From Rhodamnia argentea (lineage: Eukaryota > Streptophyta > Magnoliopsida > Myrtales > Myrtaceae), in contig NC_063153.1 in the NCBI RefSeq assembly GCF_020921035.1, positions 7,254,001 to 7,318,000 on the forward strand: a stretch of 64,000 bases of DNA. The letters are read 5' to 3'. The notes under the pieces were generated by a model, which was not told where the DNA came from, did not search any database, and worked only from the letters and a program-made list of their open reading frames with translations. Positions within the stretch are counted from its first letter, which is position 1. Each line of letters starts with the position of its first letter. The translations under genes were made by a program, and so were the position numbers. Of this stretch, positions 10,211 through 21,800 are shown piece after piece.

Positions 10211-11249
10211 TACGCCGTTAGAGTGAGCATTCACTTTACTAATAGTATAGTAAAGGCTTTAGCAATGCTGGTTATTGATAATGAGATCTATTAGCTTCTC
10301 GTCGAAGTAGCACGTGCTTCATTGTAACTACTCATGAGATTACTAATGTACTCCAGCCTTATTGGTGGATGTTAGTCTAAAATGGTGGACGTGGGCTTGA
10401 CATAATTCAATTCACTATAAAATCTATGTGCAGCGTCTTCTATCTCTTTACTTATTTATATGTATATGATACAAGTATCTTGCATTTGATATTATCGAAG
10501 TATTCTTGCATCTGTCAAACTTGAGTAATTCAACGACTAATTTTGAGTTTTGTGAATCATCCCATTTTCCTTAGGTTGCATTATTAGCCTGGAGAATTAT
10601 TATCAAAGCTTGTGTTATTTGCCATTTGAAGTGTTTTTCCTTATAAGCATAGAGATCATATTTCATGACTAACAAACATCATCCAATTGAGTTCATCCGA
10701 CAAATTTTGGCTAGAAATTCTTGATATGGATGCCGGTCGTTCTATATAGCAGGGCTAGCATGGACGTGGATAATTATTATATGACATACTTTTCAAATGT
10801 TTTATTTTATTTTTTTGTTTGTTTCTTTCTTTCTACAATTGTGGCTAGTGGAGTTGCGGGCATCGCAATCCTCGTCTAGATCCGGGCGCGGGCCACAACA
10901 TCTTCACCTAAACCAAATGACGCCAGCCACAATTGTAAAAGAAAAACAAAGAAAAAAAATATTATAATATTATTAAAATTGTCTACGTTAACGTCAATCA
11001 CGTAACATAGGATGGTCGACGTCCATGTAAGTTATTTTCTGACAAAATTAACCGCCTGGACTCAATTGAAAAACGTGAAAAGGTTTTGAGCTCAATTATC
11101 ACAATTGAAAGGATTGTAACTAAATTGACAAATATATAATAGGTTTAAGACTTTTGAGACAATTTTTCCAAAACCTTTTCTGAATTTAGGTTATCGTCCT
11201 CGTCTTCTAATTATAGCAAGTTCTGATCACGCCATCTTATCAACCTCTA
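10211..11249. repeat. Gene-free stretch with a degenerate inverted-repeat element at about 10740-11172
   Basis: A GC-rich core (about 10838-10950) is bordered by 'acaattgtggct' and 'agccacaattgt', inside AT-rich arms. The right arm reads, on the minus strand, like the 'cttaaacctatt...caatttagt' arms of the elements near 45.1 and 60.3 kb. I could not find clean termini or a target duplication. 10211-10740 shows nothing recognisable. Confidence 0.4.
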
Positions 11250-11781
11250 GGCTGCATTTGGTCGTCCGTATAAAACTCGGGATAGGATATGTTTTATCTT
11301 ATTCCATGTTTGGTAGGTGTCCTGGATAGTATAATGTCGGATATATGGGGGATATAACCCGGATAAAAGAATCCTAGGGGAGGGGGTAGGATAAGGTCGG
11401 ATAGGATTTCTCTTATCCGTCATATAAAAGCTAACTTTCTTGTCTCATTTGTTTTTATTTTCATTTTATTTATTTATTTTGCAAAGAGATTTGAAAATCT
11501 AATAAAATGTGTATATTTTCAAGTTTTTTTTTTTGTGTATGAGAACATTATTTTTATAGTAATAAAATCAGAATATTTCATGAGCATCACGTAAGGTATA
11601 TATGTCATTTATATTGATATACGTTTCTACCAAATACGAGGATAGGATAGGATATGAGAATATCCGACTTTAAATCCATAATTCACCAAATGATGAATAG
11701 GATATGGCTAAATCTTTAGATTTCTTATCCTATCATATCCAATCCTATCTTGACCGGAAATCCCAAAGACCAAACGCAGCC
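11250..11781. mobile_element. PIF/Harbinger-like MITE (532 bp)
   Basis: The ends are GGCTGCATTTGGTC (left) and, on the other strand, GGCTGCGTTTGGTC (right): 13 of 14 bases match. The flanking 3 bp are CTA on both sides (11247-11249, 11782-11784). A 3-bp duplication with this kind of end fits Tourist/Harbinger MITEs. The interior repeats 'ggataggat' motifs in both orientations and has no coding potential. Confidence 0.65.
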
Positions 11782-14314
11782 CTAGTGTTCATTTGTCCCT
11801 GATTCTTTCGCAATAATAATCTTGAAATATTCTATTCGATTGCCACGAGCTGTGTCTTCAATTTCAAAACCCTAACGATCGCAAAACCCCTATAATTGGA
11901 AAGTTCAAGTTGCCACTGTCCGGTCAAATGCACAACCAGCACTTGGTTAAACGACCTTTTTTTTTTATTGTCGATGACTTTAAGATAAATAGGATATTGT
12001 TTTTGGACGGACCAAAATCTTCATTTCATACTATATAAAAGAGGGGTACATAACTTCAAAACAAAGATGCAAATCACCTAAAGTAAATAAAACAAATAAA
12101 TCCGAAAAGCGTATCAATTTGATATAGCCTATTGAGACTCGTCCATTTCTTAAAGACGGAACTATCATAGCATCAAAGCATAAACGGCAATGATCACCGA
12201 ATCTGACATCATCATCAATAATGAGCACATTCAAAGAAATCTCTCTCCAGTAACTACGGTTTTACCAAAAGGCGATTCGGTATCACCAACACCATCACTA
12301 TATAAAAATCGGAACAATATCAATAGGTTGACAAAACACAGAAAACACCTTGTAAACCCGGATCTATATCTAGATCGAAACAGAATGGCACACAAATCTA
12401 GATCGAAATTTAAATCGAAAGAGAAGGGTTGCAAAAGACGTACCAATTGACCACAAAATCACTTCTAGATAAGTGGACTACTAACGACAACAACAACAAA
12501 TGATTCTCGAAGACTTATGCAGCTTTTAATAATCTAGAAAAGCACTCAGAGCCAAAGCGAGTGAGCAAATTTAGAGAAAGCAATTCTTTAGAGATGGCGT
12601 GGTATACGAAATCAACGAAAGGTCCAAAAGATACAGAAACAAAGCAACAAAGAGGGAACATGAGTTGGGTAGGGAGAATGTGTCATGCCCCGACTTCCCA
12701 ACTCGTGACATCCCTACCAGGTTGCCACAGGTCACAAAAGATAACGTCCCGGGTAGACTACGACCTACGTACTTATGATGCACGCGGAAACGTGAACTCT
12801 TGAGTCCACAATCAATGTGGGATAATAAAGTAGGAAACAGACATAAAAGTCAACTCAATCATCAAACAAAAGACAATTTCATTTTATAAGTCAAAGCAAA
12901 TGAGTTTTAACCCTACCGAGTTACGGAAGACTTATATAACCCCATTCTTTGGGGTGGCTTGCTAAAACCTCAAAAAGAAATATGATCGGGTAAGGTTAAA
13001 CCATCATATACTCCCAAAAACTACTCTAACAATCAAGCCCTAACATCCACGGGCTCCGTCGCTCGAAACCCGAAAAAGGATTAACAACAACGGGGTGAGA
13101 AATAAATCTCGGTGAATCAACGCCTAAGTCCGGCTAAGGCGTTGATTCGCTCGTACATCCTAACAAACAATCGTATCATCCAAGAGCAGATATTTCAACC
13201 ACATGCAAATTTACTAGTCTTCAGCCATGCATAATGCAATATTCGACTCAAGTCAACAGTCACGACGTAAGAACCGGCAAGGCATCATATTAACTTGCAC
13301 ACATGGGACACCACACGAAGTCCAATTATTAACGTAAGAGGCCACATGGCCCGGCACACTAGACAGTTGGTGTCTAGCACACTAGTCGATTAGTGCTCTA
13401 CTGGCAGGACCAGGCATCGTCCCATTACTTCGGCGACGGCAACTACTATGCCAATGTAATTCCAATCGACATGACACGGCATAGAAGGCATTTCAAAAGG
13501 AGCGTCGATTCGTCACAAGCCGCGACCGGCATCCGCTCAATCCGATGACACGAAAAGGCGTGCATCCGACAAGTCTCGTAATTCCGATCGACACAGCACG
13601 ATCTTATCAGAAACAACCATTACGTGATCATTCAAGCACATCCGACAACAACTAATCAAATTCTTATTTTTACACTTAGCCGGATGCTCATACGGTCATG
13701 ATCAAAAACTCAGCACCAGGATGCTAAAAATATGCGGTTTGCTTTCACTCGGTTCGCATGGATGCACATATTGTCTACCGGACTTTGCATCTGACAAGAT
13801 GGGATTGACACCCAAAATTTTTACTCATAACATCCAACACACAAAACCAAGCATCCAGACACGCAATCGGGACAATCAGCCAACAACTCTCAATAATCTG
13901 ATGATAAAGGTCAATCCAAATTTATAATTCAGCTATCGAAATTCCAATCCAACCACCAATCAAGCGTCCACTCGGCCTCGTCCTATAGCTCGCTAGCGAT
14001 CACACGTCGGCATTCACTACCCAAACAATTAGTCCGATCTACCACCAAATAACTGCAGACATCCTAACTAACAAACTGACTTAATTAATCATGGTCATTT
14101 AACTTAAATCTAGTCTATATTTAACTGGCCACGATTAGACTATCTAAACACTCTATTAGGCTAATTACTCTAATTACAATAAATAATTACTGCTAATTAC
14201 ACTAACTAAGCACAATTAGCGCCCTAATTAGGTTTTAGGGATTTACCTCACAATTAAAAATCGGTGGTCGGTGTCGGGTCGGGGTTTTAAATTAGTATTC
14301 ACGGACTGGGAGAG

Positions 14315-14405
14315 TACTGTTTACGGCGGCACTATTCAAGCGATACTGTTCACGAGATACTGTTCACCGGCACTGTTTACCATATACTATTCACATGTAC
14401 TGTTT
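14315..14405 (+). repeat. 'actgttcac' short tandem/minisatellite block
   Basis: About seven imperfect copies of a unit like 'tactgttcac' occur within 90 bp, some with 'ttta' or 'ctat' variants. It lies at the boundary between AT-rich and GC-rich parts of the 3.1-kb insertion. Confidence 0.6.
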
Positions 14406-15347
14406 ACTGAACGGAAATTTCGACCGTACGCTCTCGGGAGGACGGTGGGGCTGCGATTCCGGCGGCCGGAACACCCAGATCTGGTAGGTCTCAGGTGGTG
14501 GCTGGGGGGTCGGGTGAGTAGAGGGCTTGGGTCGGCACGACGGACGGAGCTCTCGGGCTGACGTTCTTGGTTCCGGTGGCGACGACTGAGAAGTTCGAGG
14601 ACAGCAGCGGGGGTTCTCGGCGGTAGCTGAAGCACGGCGACCTCGATGGCTTGCGAGCCCAGGTCGCAGTTCACAAGCAAAGGGGGGGTCTCGGGTCGAG
14701 GGTTGCACGGGGCTTGACGCGGCGGGGACTTGGCCGACGAGCGAAGGGACGGCAGTGGCTCGATGAAGCGGCGGCTGGTGACGGACGGGCAGAGGAGCTC
14801 GGGCGTCGATGGGCTAAGGACGACGCGGTAGGGGGACGAAGGCAGAGGCGGTAGCACGGCGTCGGGTTGGGGGAACGTCGCACACCAGAGGAAGAATATG
14901 GAGGAGGTCGCCGGGTTTGGGGGCTCCACGAGGCTTGGCTGGGGTGGCAGTCAGCGGAGGCTCGAGCGCGACGCGGCGACCAACGGAGCGACGGTGACTG
15001 ATGGCTAGGTGTGGTGGTCGGATGAGCAGGCGGGATGAGAGAGGGAGTGGTCGCGGGTCGGGTCCGTTCGTGGCCGACGGACGGCGAGCTTGGCGAACGG
15101 CGATGGAGGTAGACGGCCGGTGGTTGGCGGTGCCGGTGGCGTCGGTGTTGGGCGTGCACAGACGAAGGTGGGGGGGAAGAAGAGATGGCGGACGTCGGGT
15201 AAGGGGAGGGGGAAAGGAGAGAGAAGAGGGACAATGACGTGACTAGAGGGTGATGGAGGGATGGTGATGTGATGGAGTAGAGGGGAAAGTTGCCGCAAGG
15301 TGGATGGGGGGGAAGAGGTCCGCAAGTTGGGGGGTGAGGTGAGAGGG

Positions 15348-15348
<1 letters not shown>

Positions 15349-15374
<26 letters not shown>
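15349..15374 (+). repeat. GA microsatellite
   Basis: An uninterrupted GA dinucleotide run of about 26 bp. Confidence 0.95.
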
Positions 15375-15380
<6 letters not shown>

Positions 15381-15838
15381 TGGCGATGGATGGAAGAAAA
15401 GATAAGTGAGGTCCACAAGTGGTCAAATTCAACTTTGAAATTTTTGTCTTCTTGTGAACAATACCTAAGGAAAAAAAAAAAAGTCATTTGGCTCGTTAGG
15501 ATAAATTAATCTAATGATACTAAAACTGATGACAATTTAGAAATTCTCACCGCTATGATTTGGTCTGGGCTAGGCTCAAGCACAGAGAATCTTAGTACTA
15601 CGACGTGATGACTCGACTAACTTAGTTCGACTTTCTCCGAGCGACGTCTCGTAACAATTCAATTATTGTCTCTTAAATCCTCAAAAATCCAAATTTATCT
15701 ACCAAGTTGGAATTCATAATTCAAACTCATCGAATCTCGTTATCTTATAGACGTCAAAATTCCAGGACGTCATAGAAGGTGAGAGAGGGAGAGAGAAACA
15801 CTAAGGGATAGGGTTTTGCCCATTGGTTAAACGACCTT

Positions 15839-16465
15839 GCGTTTGCAAATTTCCGCACTTAGCATATCTCTCTCGCTCGGGTGTAGAACCTGAATGTAGC
15901 TTCTGCAACACTCGGATCAACTTATCGGATGCTTTGGATTAAGTTCTGTTATCGTCAAAATTACTTAAATGATATTCTCAAGCATTATGAACATGGTCCG
16001 AGTACAACTATAAGAAAAGGTTCCGCCCTCCGGACTCGCGCCACGCGACCGGAATGTCGCACCATCGACAAGTTAACCACCAAACCATAATCCTTGTCAA
16101 CACTGGTTTCGGAAAATACAGAACTTGCCATCCTCGAGTCTCTTTGATATTGGATTAAATCCGCTGCCCCTGCCTCCTCGCCTCACGGATGTTTTCCCGC
16201 ACCCGGAGGGAGAGGGGGCGAGAACCGACATTGCAATTGATTCAGCCCAATCTCAAGCGCGCACGCCAATCTCGATTTCTTTGTTGTTACCAAGTTCATA
16301 GAGTGAACTCGTTAGCAAAGAGAACAAAATGTATTTTACAAGCAATGTTAGGCAAGGGAATGTAAAGAAAACACCTCTTTACCGAAGGAAAAACAGAGAA
16401 CGAACAAGCCCAAACCCAAACACAAACACACTACAATCTGGTGTAGACAATGATAAATCCTAGGA
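15839..16465. other. 3' flank of the DUF4220 gene; no other gene seen
   Basis: No recognisable coding sequence. The part nearest 16465 should contain the 3' untranslated region of the minus-strand DUF4220 gene. Confidence 0.5.
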
Positions 16466-18445
16466 TCAGGATTCACTCCTGGCCTTTCCTTTGGTTTCTT
16501 TGGTGGCGTTGGCCTTGGGAGCGTGGGAGTACTTATCGGTCTCATGCATCAAGAGCAGCCAAACATGAGTTATAAGCTCTCCGCCTCGCCGCAACAGCTT
16601 GGCGTGATGGTAAACTTGACAGCTATACGCAGCGTAGCATAACATCTCCACCCAGATGCCGCTTATGATCTGCCACATGTTCTCTTTGTCCTTCAACGTC
16701 GCCGCCAATTCCTTCGCGTCTATCAGCACGTGCCATTTCGTGGTGATTATGGTCTCCTCCTTCGGATCCAGGTGCGGTTCGAGCACGATCTCTTCTGTCG
16801 ACGACAGAATTCTCAAGGCCTCATCGTGGTCTCTGTACCTGAGAAATGGCTTCAATATGGCCCGGGCATGCTCCAACGTGATGTCGGAAGTCGTTAGGGA
16901 CAGCGTGTACGGTCGCAGTGCTAAAAGGTACATCATGTAATTGGACAGCAGCTCGCTTCCTTCACAGTACTGAGACTTCTCGGGTGCAGAAAAGAGGCAG
17001 ATTTTGGTTGCCATGTGCCAAATGATGATGCTTTTGTCGAATGTAAATTTTGAGATGTACTTCTTCAACACTTGATCGTCGCCGAGTTTGTGAACTTCGA
17101 GCATCCACTCCCCGCGTTTCGAGAAGGGCTTTTGGCATCTCAACTTTTCGAGCTTTTCAATACTTTCCACCAGCAATGTCTTGAGAGAAGGGCGGATTTT
17201 CAGGCGAGAGTGAATCAAATACCTTCTCAAGGTCACCTCTTTCATGCCGACGAGTTTGAGGATTCTTCTGGTGCGCCACGGCCATTCGTTGTACAGGCGA
17301 GGATCCAATAAGCCGAGTTGCCCGATTGAGTTCGACCACCTTTTCCGCTTCATGTACAATTCAACTACGAAGTTCAACAGCCTCGTCGACACAAGGGGGT
17401 TGCTTTGGTGCTGGCTCATCACCGCGATCGCCCATGCCGAAAAAGGTTGCAGAACGATTTGGTAACCTTCTAGGGCGGTGACCCCCATCAGTAATGCGTA
17501 AGTGTAGCCAACGTACCTGTCGATCAAGAAGGCATCCTGGAAAATAATGGCAAATCTACACAAGGCCGAGACTAGACATAGAAAGCTAATGAAGCGGCTG
17601 ATAAGACCAAGTCGTTTACAAAGAATCGGTTTCTTGGTGTAAAGTGCATCATACATGAATCCAAGTTCGATCTCAGTTGTAATGAAGGCTAAATCGGGGT
17701 CTACAATTAATCGAGAATTAGCTAGCCAATCGGGGTGGTAGAGCCAGTTTATAATGTGGGGCTTCAAGCAATCGAATCGATAGTACGCCTTCAAGATGAT
17801 ATTTTGCTTCATCACCCATCCAGGCACCTCGTGCGGAGCTCTCTCGTCAAAGAACTTGGCGACAGCTTTTGTGTCGAAGATATCCTTGGCCAATATGCTC
17901 GACCTCTCCCAGTACACAGACTTGAGAGCCCAGACACTCCCTGCAGATTCAATGAACCCGGTGACGAACAAGGGGAAGTACAAAAGCGGGACGGGTGACG
18001 AGCTGTCCCAGCAGCGAATCAGGATCCAGACGACAAAAACGACAGTGACCAACATATTGAGCATCTGCCTGACGCTGAGCCGGTTGTCCTCGACCGAGTA
18101 GGCGGTTATGGAATCAGGGTTCCCGAGCTGCATCAAGAGCAAGGGCGCCAACAACCCCTTGAGCTCAGTAATGTAGTCCGGTCGATCGGGATGATTGATC
18201 TGGATGACGGTGAGCTTGCCAATGGCGATGGTCGCAATGTAAGAAGAGAGCAAGTAGGCGGCAAGGATGATGTATCTGAGGCTGATAGAGGTCATGTACC
18301 TCCGCCAGCGGCCGAGGATGGCGAGGGCGATCCGGCAAGCAAGGCCCGCGGTGACCAGCAATTGGATGCCCCATGCTTCCCACAAATCTGTCACCACTGG
18401 CCATAGCGTACCGACTACGGAAGTTATCAGATTGACTGATTTCAT
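16466..18445 (-). CDS. DUF4220/DUF594 domain membrane protein
   Basis: A single-exon frame of 659 residues. The N-terminal half carries several hydrophobic segments (about residues 10-30, 57-75, 120-145 and 150-175, and a pair near 300-345), typical of DUF4220. The C-terminus has the DUF594 signature: 'WVEMLCYAAYSC' at about 598-609 and 'HHAKLLRRGGE' at about 613-623, followed by 'LITHVWLLL'. This pair defines a large plant family of about 600-750 residues whose molecular function is not established. I chose the ATG at 18445; the frame stays open upstream to a non-ATG codon (18487), but 'ttgtttctcag' there looks like the acceptor of a 5' UTR intron. The tail after DUF594 is short and lysine-rich. 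No frameshift or stop breaks it. Confidence 0.9.
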   Translation of the reverse strand: MKSVNLITSVVGTLWPVVTDLWEAWGIQLLVTAGLACRIALAILGRWRRYMTSISLRYIILAAYLLSSYIATIAIGKLTVIQINHPDRPDYITELKGLLAPLLLMQLGNPDSITAYSVEDNRLSVRQMLNMLVTVVFVVWILIRCWDSSSPVPLLYFPLFVTGFIESAGSVWALKSVYWERSSILAKDIFDTKAVAKFFDERAPHEVPGWVMKQNIILKAYYRFDCLKPHIINWLYHPDWLANSRLIVDPDLAFITTEIELGFMYDALYTKKPILCKRLGLISRFISFLCLVSALCRFAIIFQDAFLIDRYVGYTYALLMGVTALEGYQIVLQPFSAWAIAVMSQHQSNPLVSTRLLNFVVELYMKRKRWSNSIGQLGLLDPRLYNEWPWRTRRILKLVGMKEVTLRRYLIHSRLKIRPSLKTLLVESIEKLEKLRCQKPFSKRGEWMLEVHKLGDDQVLKKYISKFTFDKSIIIWHMATKICLFSAPEKSQYCEGSELLSNYMMYLLALRPYTLSLTTSDITLEHARAILKPFLRYRDHDEALRILSSTEEIVLEPHLDPKEETIITTKWHVLIDAKELAATLKDKENMWQIISGIWVEMLCYAAYSCQVYHHAKLLRRGGELITHVWLLLMHETDKYSHAPKANATKETKGKARSES

Positions 18446-18875
18446 GGGGATGCAATGTCTCCTGCTGTTCTCTCTGAGAAACAACAATGCAAGCCAAACT
18501 CATTAAAGATGAGAATGCATAGACCACCTTGACACTCCTTCTAAAGAATGAAACAATGCTAGTTACTAGATTTGCTAAGACTGATCTACGACATCGACAT
18601 ACTTAACGAGATGGTGGACCGCGGAAGGACGTCTAAAGAAGCAATTCGTATCCAAACACACTGCCGGAACAGAGAAATGTTCGCAGAGACAAAAGAGACC
18701 AATGACAAGAACACGAATTTTCTGGAAAAACAAAGAAGGTAGAAAGTAGTCTGGCAAGAAACCGAAACCTGACGAGTTTAAGGTTGTTGCTGATATTAGA
18801 AATGGCACTGAGCGTCTGTGTTCCTAACACTTGTAGGGAAGCTTACTTTATTCAATTCTGAAGAGAGAATAAGAG

Positions 18876-18888
18876 GGATTATAAAAGG
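18876..18888 (-). promoter_or_regulatory. Possible TATA box of the DUF4220 gene
   Basis: The minus strand reads 'TCCTTTTATAATCC' about 430 bp upstream of the ATG, which leaves room for a leader containing the 5' UTR intron suggested by the acceptor-like site near 18470. A pyrimidine-rich start-site region follows. Confidence 0.4.
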
Positions 18889-19169
18889 ATGAAGAAAGCA
18901 GAGAATTGATTATTTGCTTGTGACTTTAATCTGTGATTCTTCCTCTCTTTGTCGGGCTTTCGCCAGCCACCAACCATGCATAAGACTTTTAACTTTACAT
19001 TATTCGTTCGTTGATAACTCGAGGGGCAAAGCAAAAGATTCTTGCACTCAATTTTAAACTCCGATTGAGATTATTTAAAGAGCTAAACCATTGCAAATTA
19101 TACAATCTAGTTCCTAAGTTTTCAAATTTGTCCAATCTAGTTTCTCAACTTCCGACTTAATTAGTATAT

Positions 19170-19459
19170 AAGTGCACCGAAAATCCTAAAACTTGTTGCG
19201 AAAGTACAACCGAGTCCTAAAACTTTCAAAAGGTACAATCAAGTTCTAAAACTTGCTACGAAAGTAAAATCGAATTTTAAAACTTTTGAAATATGCAATC
19301 AATGGAAGTACTTGATTTCACCAATTTGATGGCACTTTTTTTACATTTGTAGGACTAGCACTTTCTAACTTATTTTAAGGCTTGATTGCACTTTTTGAAA
19401 ATTTTACGACTCTTTCGCACTTTCGTAACAAGTTTTGGGACTTTTAACGCACTTGTCCC
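19170..19459. mobile_element. Mutator-like MITE (290 bp) with 10-bp target duplication
   Basis: The duplication ATTAGTATAT is exact (19160-19169 and 19460-19469). The left arm contains 'CCTAAAACTTGTTGCGAAAG' and the right arm on the other strand 'CCCAAAACTTGTTACGAAAG', so the arms are inverted copies. Inside, 'aaaacttg..acgaaagta' also repeats directly. There is no coding capacity. Confidence 0.75.
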
Positions 19460-19469
19460 ATTAGTATAT

Positions 19470-21490
19470 TAGTATATGGTAACTATTTGCAAGTTTTCAT
19501 AATTACATCGTCACCCATATTTTAGAATATATTTTCCTTCAAGTCCATTTCTTAAACCGACAAAAAAATAATGGTCGCGCTATTTCAACCTCAATTTTCG
19601 CTTCGACACTCCCTATCACAATGCCTTTCCCATATTACCCCTGTTGTCCCTCTCTCTGTGATTGCTTCCTTTTCTTTCCTCGCGGGTTCCACATTCTTGT
19701 TTCTTCTTCGCTTTGCTCCCTCTCCACTTTGCTTCTGTTTGAATTTCACCTTTTTCACAGTATTATGTTCTTTCTTTCGAAGGATCCAATGTTCTGTACT
19801 TGATCAAGGTGGTACTTTCTGACTCTAATGCTTAGATACGCACCCTGCTGATGCAATTTTCTCACTGAAGAAACTTGTGCATATCCCGCGACCGAATATC
19901 TGGGGAGATCTCCACGAGCTTCACCAGCGAGATCCCGGAGTGAGTCACGCTCATGAACTAGGACAACCTGGAGCTCTCCACGGAGACAAATGTAGATGAT
20001 CTCCGCAATGCAAGCCATACATGATCTCTGACTCTTTGTATTGTCTTGGAAGAACTGAGCTGCTGGGGCTTGCTTTCCAGATTGCAGTTGTTTTCGCCTA
20101 GATGTTGCAGCTCCGATTCAATCTCTTAATCTGCCTCCGCTGTCATCAGGCTACTCTGAATTCATGCAAATGCCAATACCCTTTTCGTTAATCTGCAAAG
20201 TATGGCTATCTTCAGGGACAATCCCTAAAGTTAATTCAGGACACGTTTAGCGCAACAGGAGGAGTAGAACAATAAAGGGCTTGTTGTGCTAATTTGACCC
20301 ATTATGATGACGGTTATATGATCCAATATTTCGCTGACATTCCAGTTTCTTGTACTTGCACGGTGTCGAATTCCCAGTACTAAAGAAAAACTCTCAGCAA
20401 AATCATCATTTCGAAAAGGGTTTTGGACATTAACCTTCATATCTCCAGGATACAAAACTTCTGTCAAGGATTCCTGTGCGGCTGCCAATACTACAGCCAC
20501 TCTCGCAACCTCGCATGCTCCAAAACACATCGGCATCAAAATTTAACACGATATGAGATTGCACAGTGTGGTCAATCTCCAATTTCCTTGCACCGCTGTA
20601 CTGTGAATTTGTCTTCTACAAAGCATATGAAATTCTTGGAAAAACATTAGATAGAATATGACAAATAAGAATTGTTGGAATTATGTTTTTTCTTTTTGGT
20701 CAAATTGGAATTATGGTTGAACAGACGAGAAAATAAAAAATATATATATTATTTGGGGCATGTCAGCACCGTTAAGGATAATTCCATCCAACGGAGTATA
20801 AAACTTGGTGCGATGGGCTTTTAACGACTATCGGTACAATAAAACCTTATGTGCATAACCCAGCAAGCAAAGGAAAAGTCTTAGAAGAAAAAGAATATCT
20901 CTTTCTCAAGTCGGTGTATCAAAGATCGTCTCCTTAAGTCCAATTTTATATATTCAAACAAAATAGAGCCGTCGAGGAAACGTTACGAAGCAAAACCGTT
21001 ACATGACAGTTCGGAATAATGATGGCTAATCATTGCAATCATACCTTCTACCAAAATCATTTTATCAAATATTTTAAAACCGTCGAAATATCGGCAGAAA
21101 TCACATAGCAAGTGCTAGCTTAGGCAATCGGCTAATTCCAATAGCAAATATCGACTCTACCGTATAACAATTACCATGCAATTATACAAGACAAAGAAAT
21201 GTCTGAAATTACGAGTCTCCGAATGACGTTGCTAGGTAAATCCCTAACATATGGTGTCACCTTAGCAATTAAGAGCCGTACAACGACTTAACATTTCACC
21301 GACAATTGGTAGCAGAATATGATGCGGATGTCATTAGTAATACGTTTCTGGATCGATTGGATCAATACAAATCTAATCGGAAGGCGAAACGATGCTACGG
21401 CTAGAACTAGTGGATCAGGTCGACGACGTCGGATTGCGCTCAAATTCGGTAGGCTGAAGCGAAACGGCGTCCTGATCAATACTCACGGCC
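19470..21490. other. Gene-free stretch, weak pseudogene signal on the minus strand
   Basis: I recognise no gene. On the minus strand at 20231-20539 a 102-codon frame has protein-like composition ('EVARVAVVLAAAQESL', 'LYPGDMKVNVQNPFRNDDFA'), which could be a decayed exon, but I cannot place its family. 19570-19800 has a hydrophobic plus-strand frame that looks like pyrimidine-rich by-product. The rest shows no clear repeat. Confidence 0.3.
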
Positions 21491-21800
21491 TTTGGCCATG
21501 ACTAACGATGAATTTTGGCCGTTCGAGAATGTCTAGATGGGTTTTCCTATTTTTTTTAGTATTTTTCGGGCTTAATTTTATTTCAGTGGCACTTTTGTAA
21601 TTTTCCGTTTTTTGATATTTTGATTCCTAATTAGACTAGGGTTAGGATAACACCCTATAAAAGGTGTTTATCACGTTTTTTGAAGTACTTTATCAATAAT
21701 ATTCATAGAATTTTCGAGATTTCTCTCCTTTAGCAAGGATTTTCTTGCATTATTCGCTGAACGCCGCGTCAGAATAGCTAACATCCCCCATAGCAATGAC
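21491..21800 (+). mobile_element. Probable LTR relic of a retrotransposon
   Basis: A promoter-like run 'ccctataaaaggtg' (about 21653) is followed by 'tatcaataatattcatagaa' and 'gcaaggattttcttgcatta', the layout of U3/R/U5 in plant LTRs. I could not see TG...CA borders, a target duplication or internal genes. Confidence 0.4.

Larger units (their letters stand above)
12681..15776. mobile_element. Unclassified 3.1-kb insertion nested in the retro-insertion
   Basis: The left edge begins TGTCATGCCCCGAC and the right edge reads TATGACGTCCTGG on the other strand, a weak inverted similarity. GAATG and GAAGG flank it, a possible 5-bp duplication with one mismatch. Inside are a repeated 'actgttcac' minisatellite (about 14315-14405), a GC-rich block (14420-15230) and a GA tract (15349-15374). 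Long minus-strand frames in the GC block are low-complexity Pro/Ser/Arg/His and look spurious. It may be a non-coding LTR-type element, but I see no second LTR. Confidence 0.4.
11959..15822 (-). mobile_element. LINE-type retro-insertion with 16-bp target duplication, itself interrupted
   Basis: TTGGTTAAACGACCTT occurs exactly at 11943-11958 and 15823-15838. The left copy runs directly into a poly(T) tract (about 11957-11966), so a minus-strand poly(A)-tailed sequence was inserted by target-primed reverse transcription. With a 3.1-kb later insertion (12681-15776) removed, the retro-inserted DNA is about 0.8 kb and, on the minus strand, begins with a leader-like pyrimidine-rich sequence. It has no long frame, so it may be a SINE-like element, a 5'-truncated LINE or a retrocopy of a noncoding or decayed transcript. 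I cannot name its source. Confidence 0.65.

Noticed and set aside
14671..15432. A 253-codon minus-strand open frame
   Set aside because: It is low-complexity Pro/Ser/His/Arg within a GC-rich repeat, several frames on both strands are open over the same bases, and no motif is recognisable.
18446..18487. 14-codon N-terminal extension of the DUF4220 protein
   Set aside because: The first codon is not ATG, and a 5' UTR intron acceptor-like site lies within the extension, so the ATG at 18445 is the better start.
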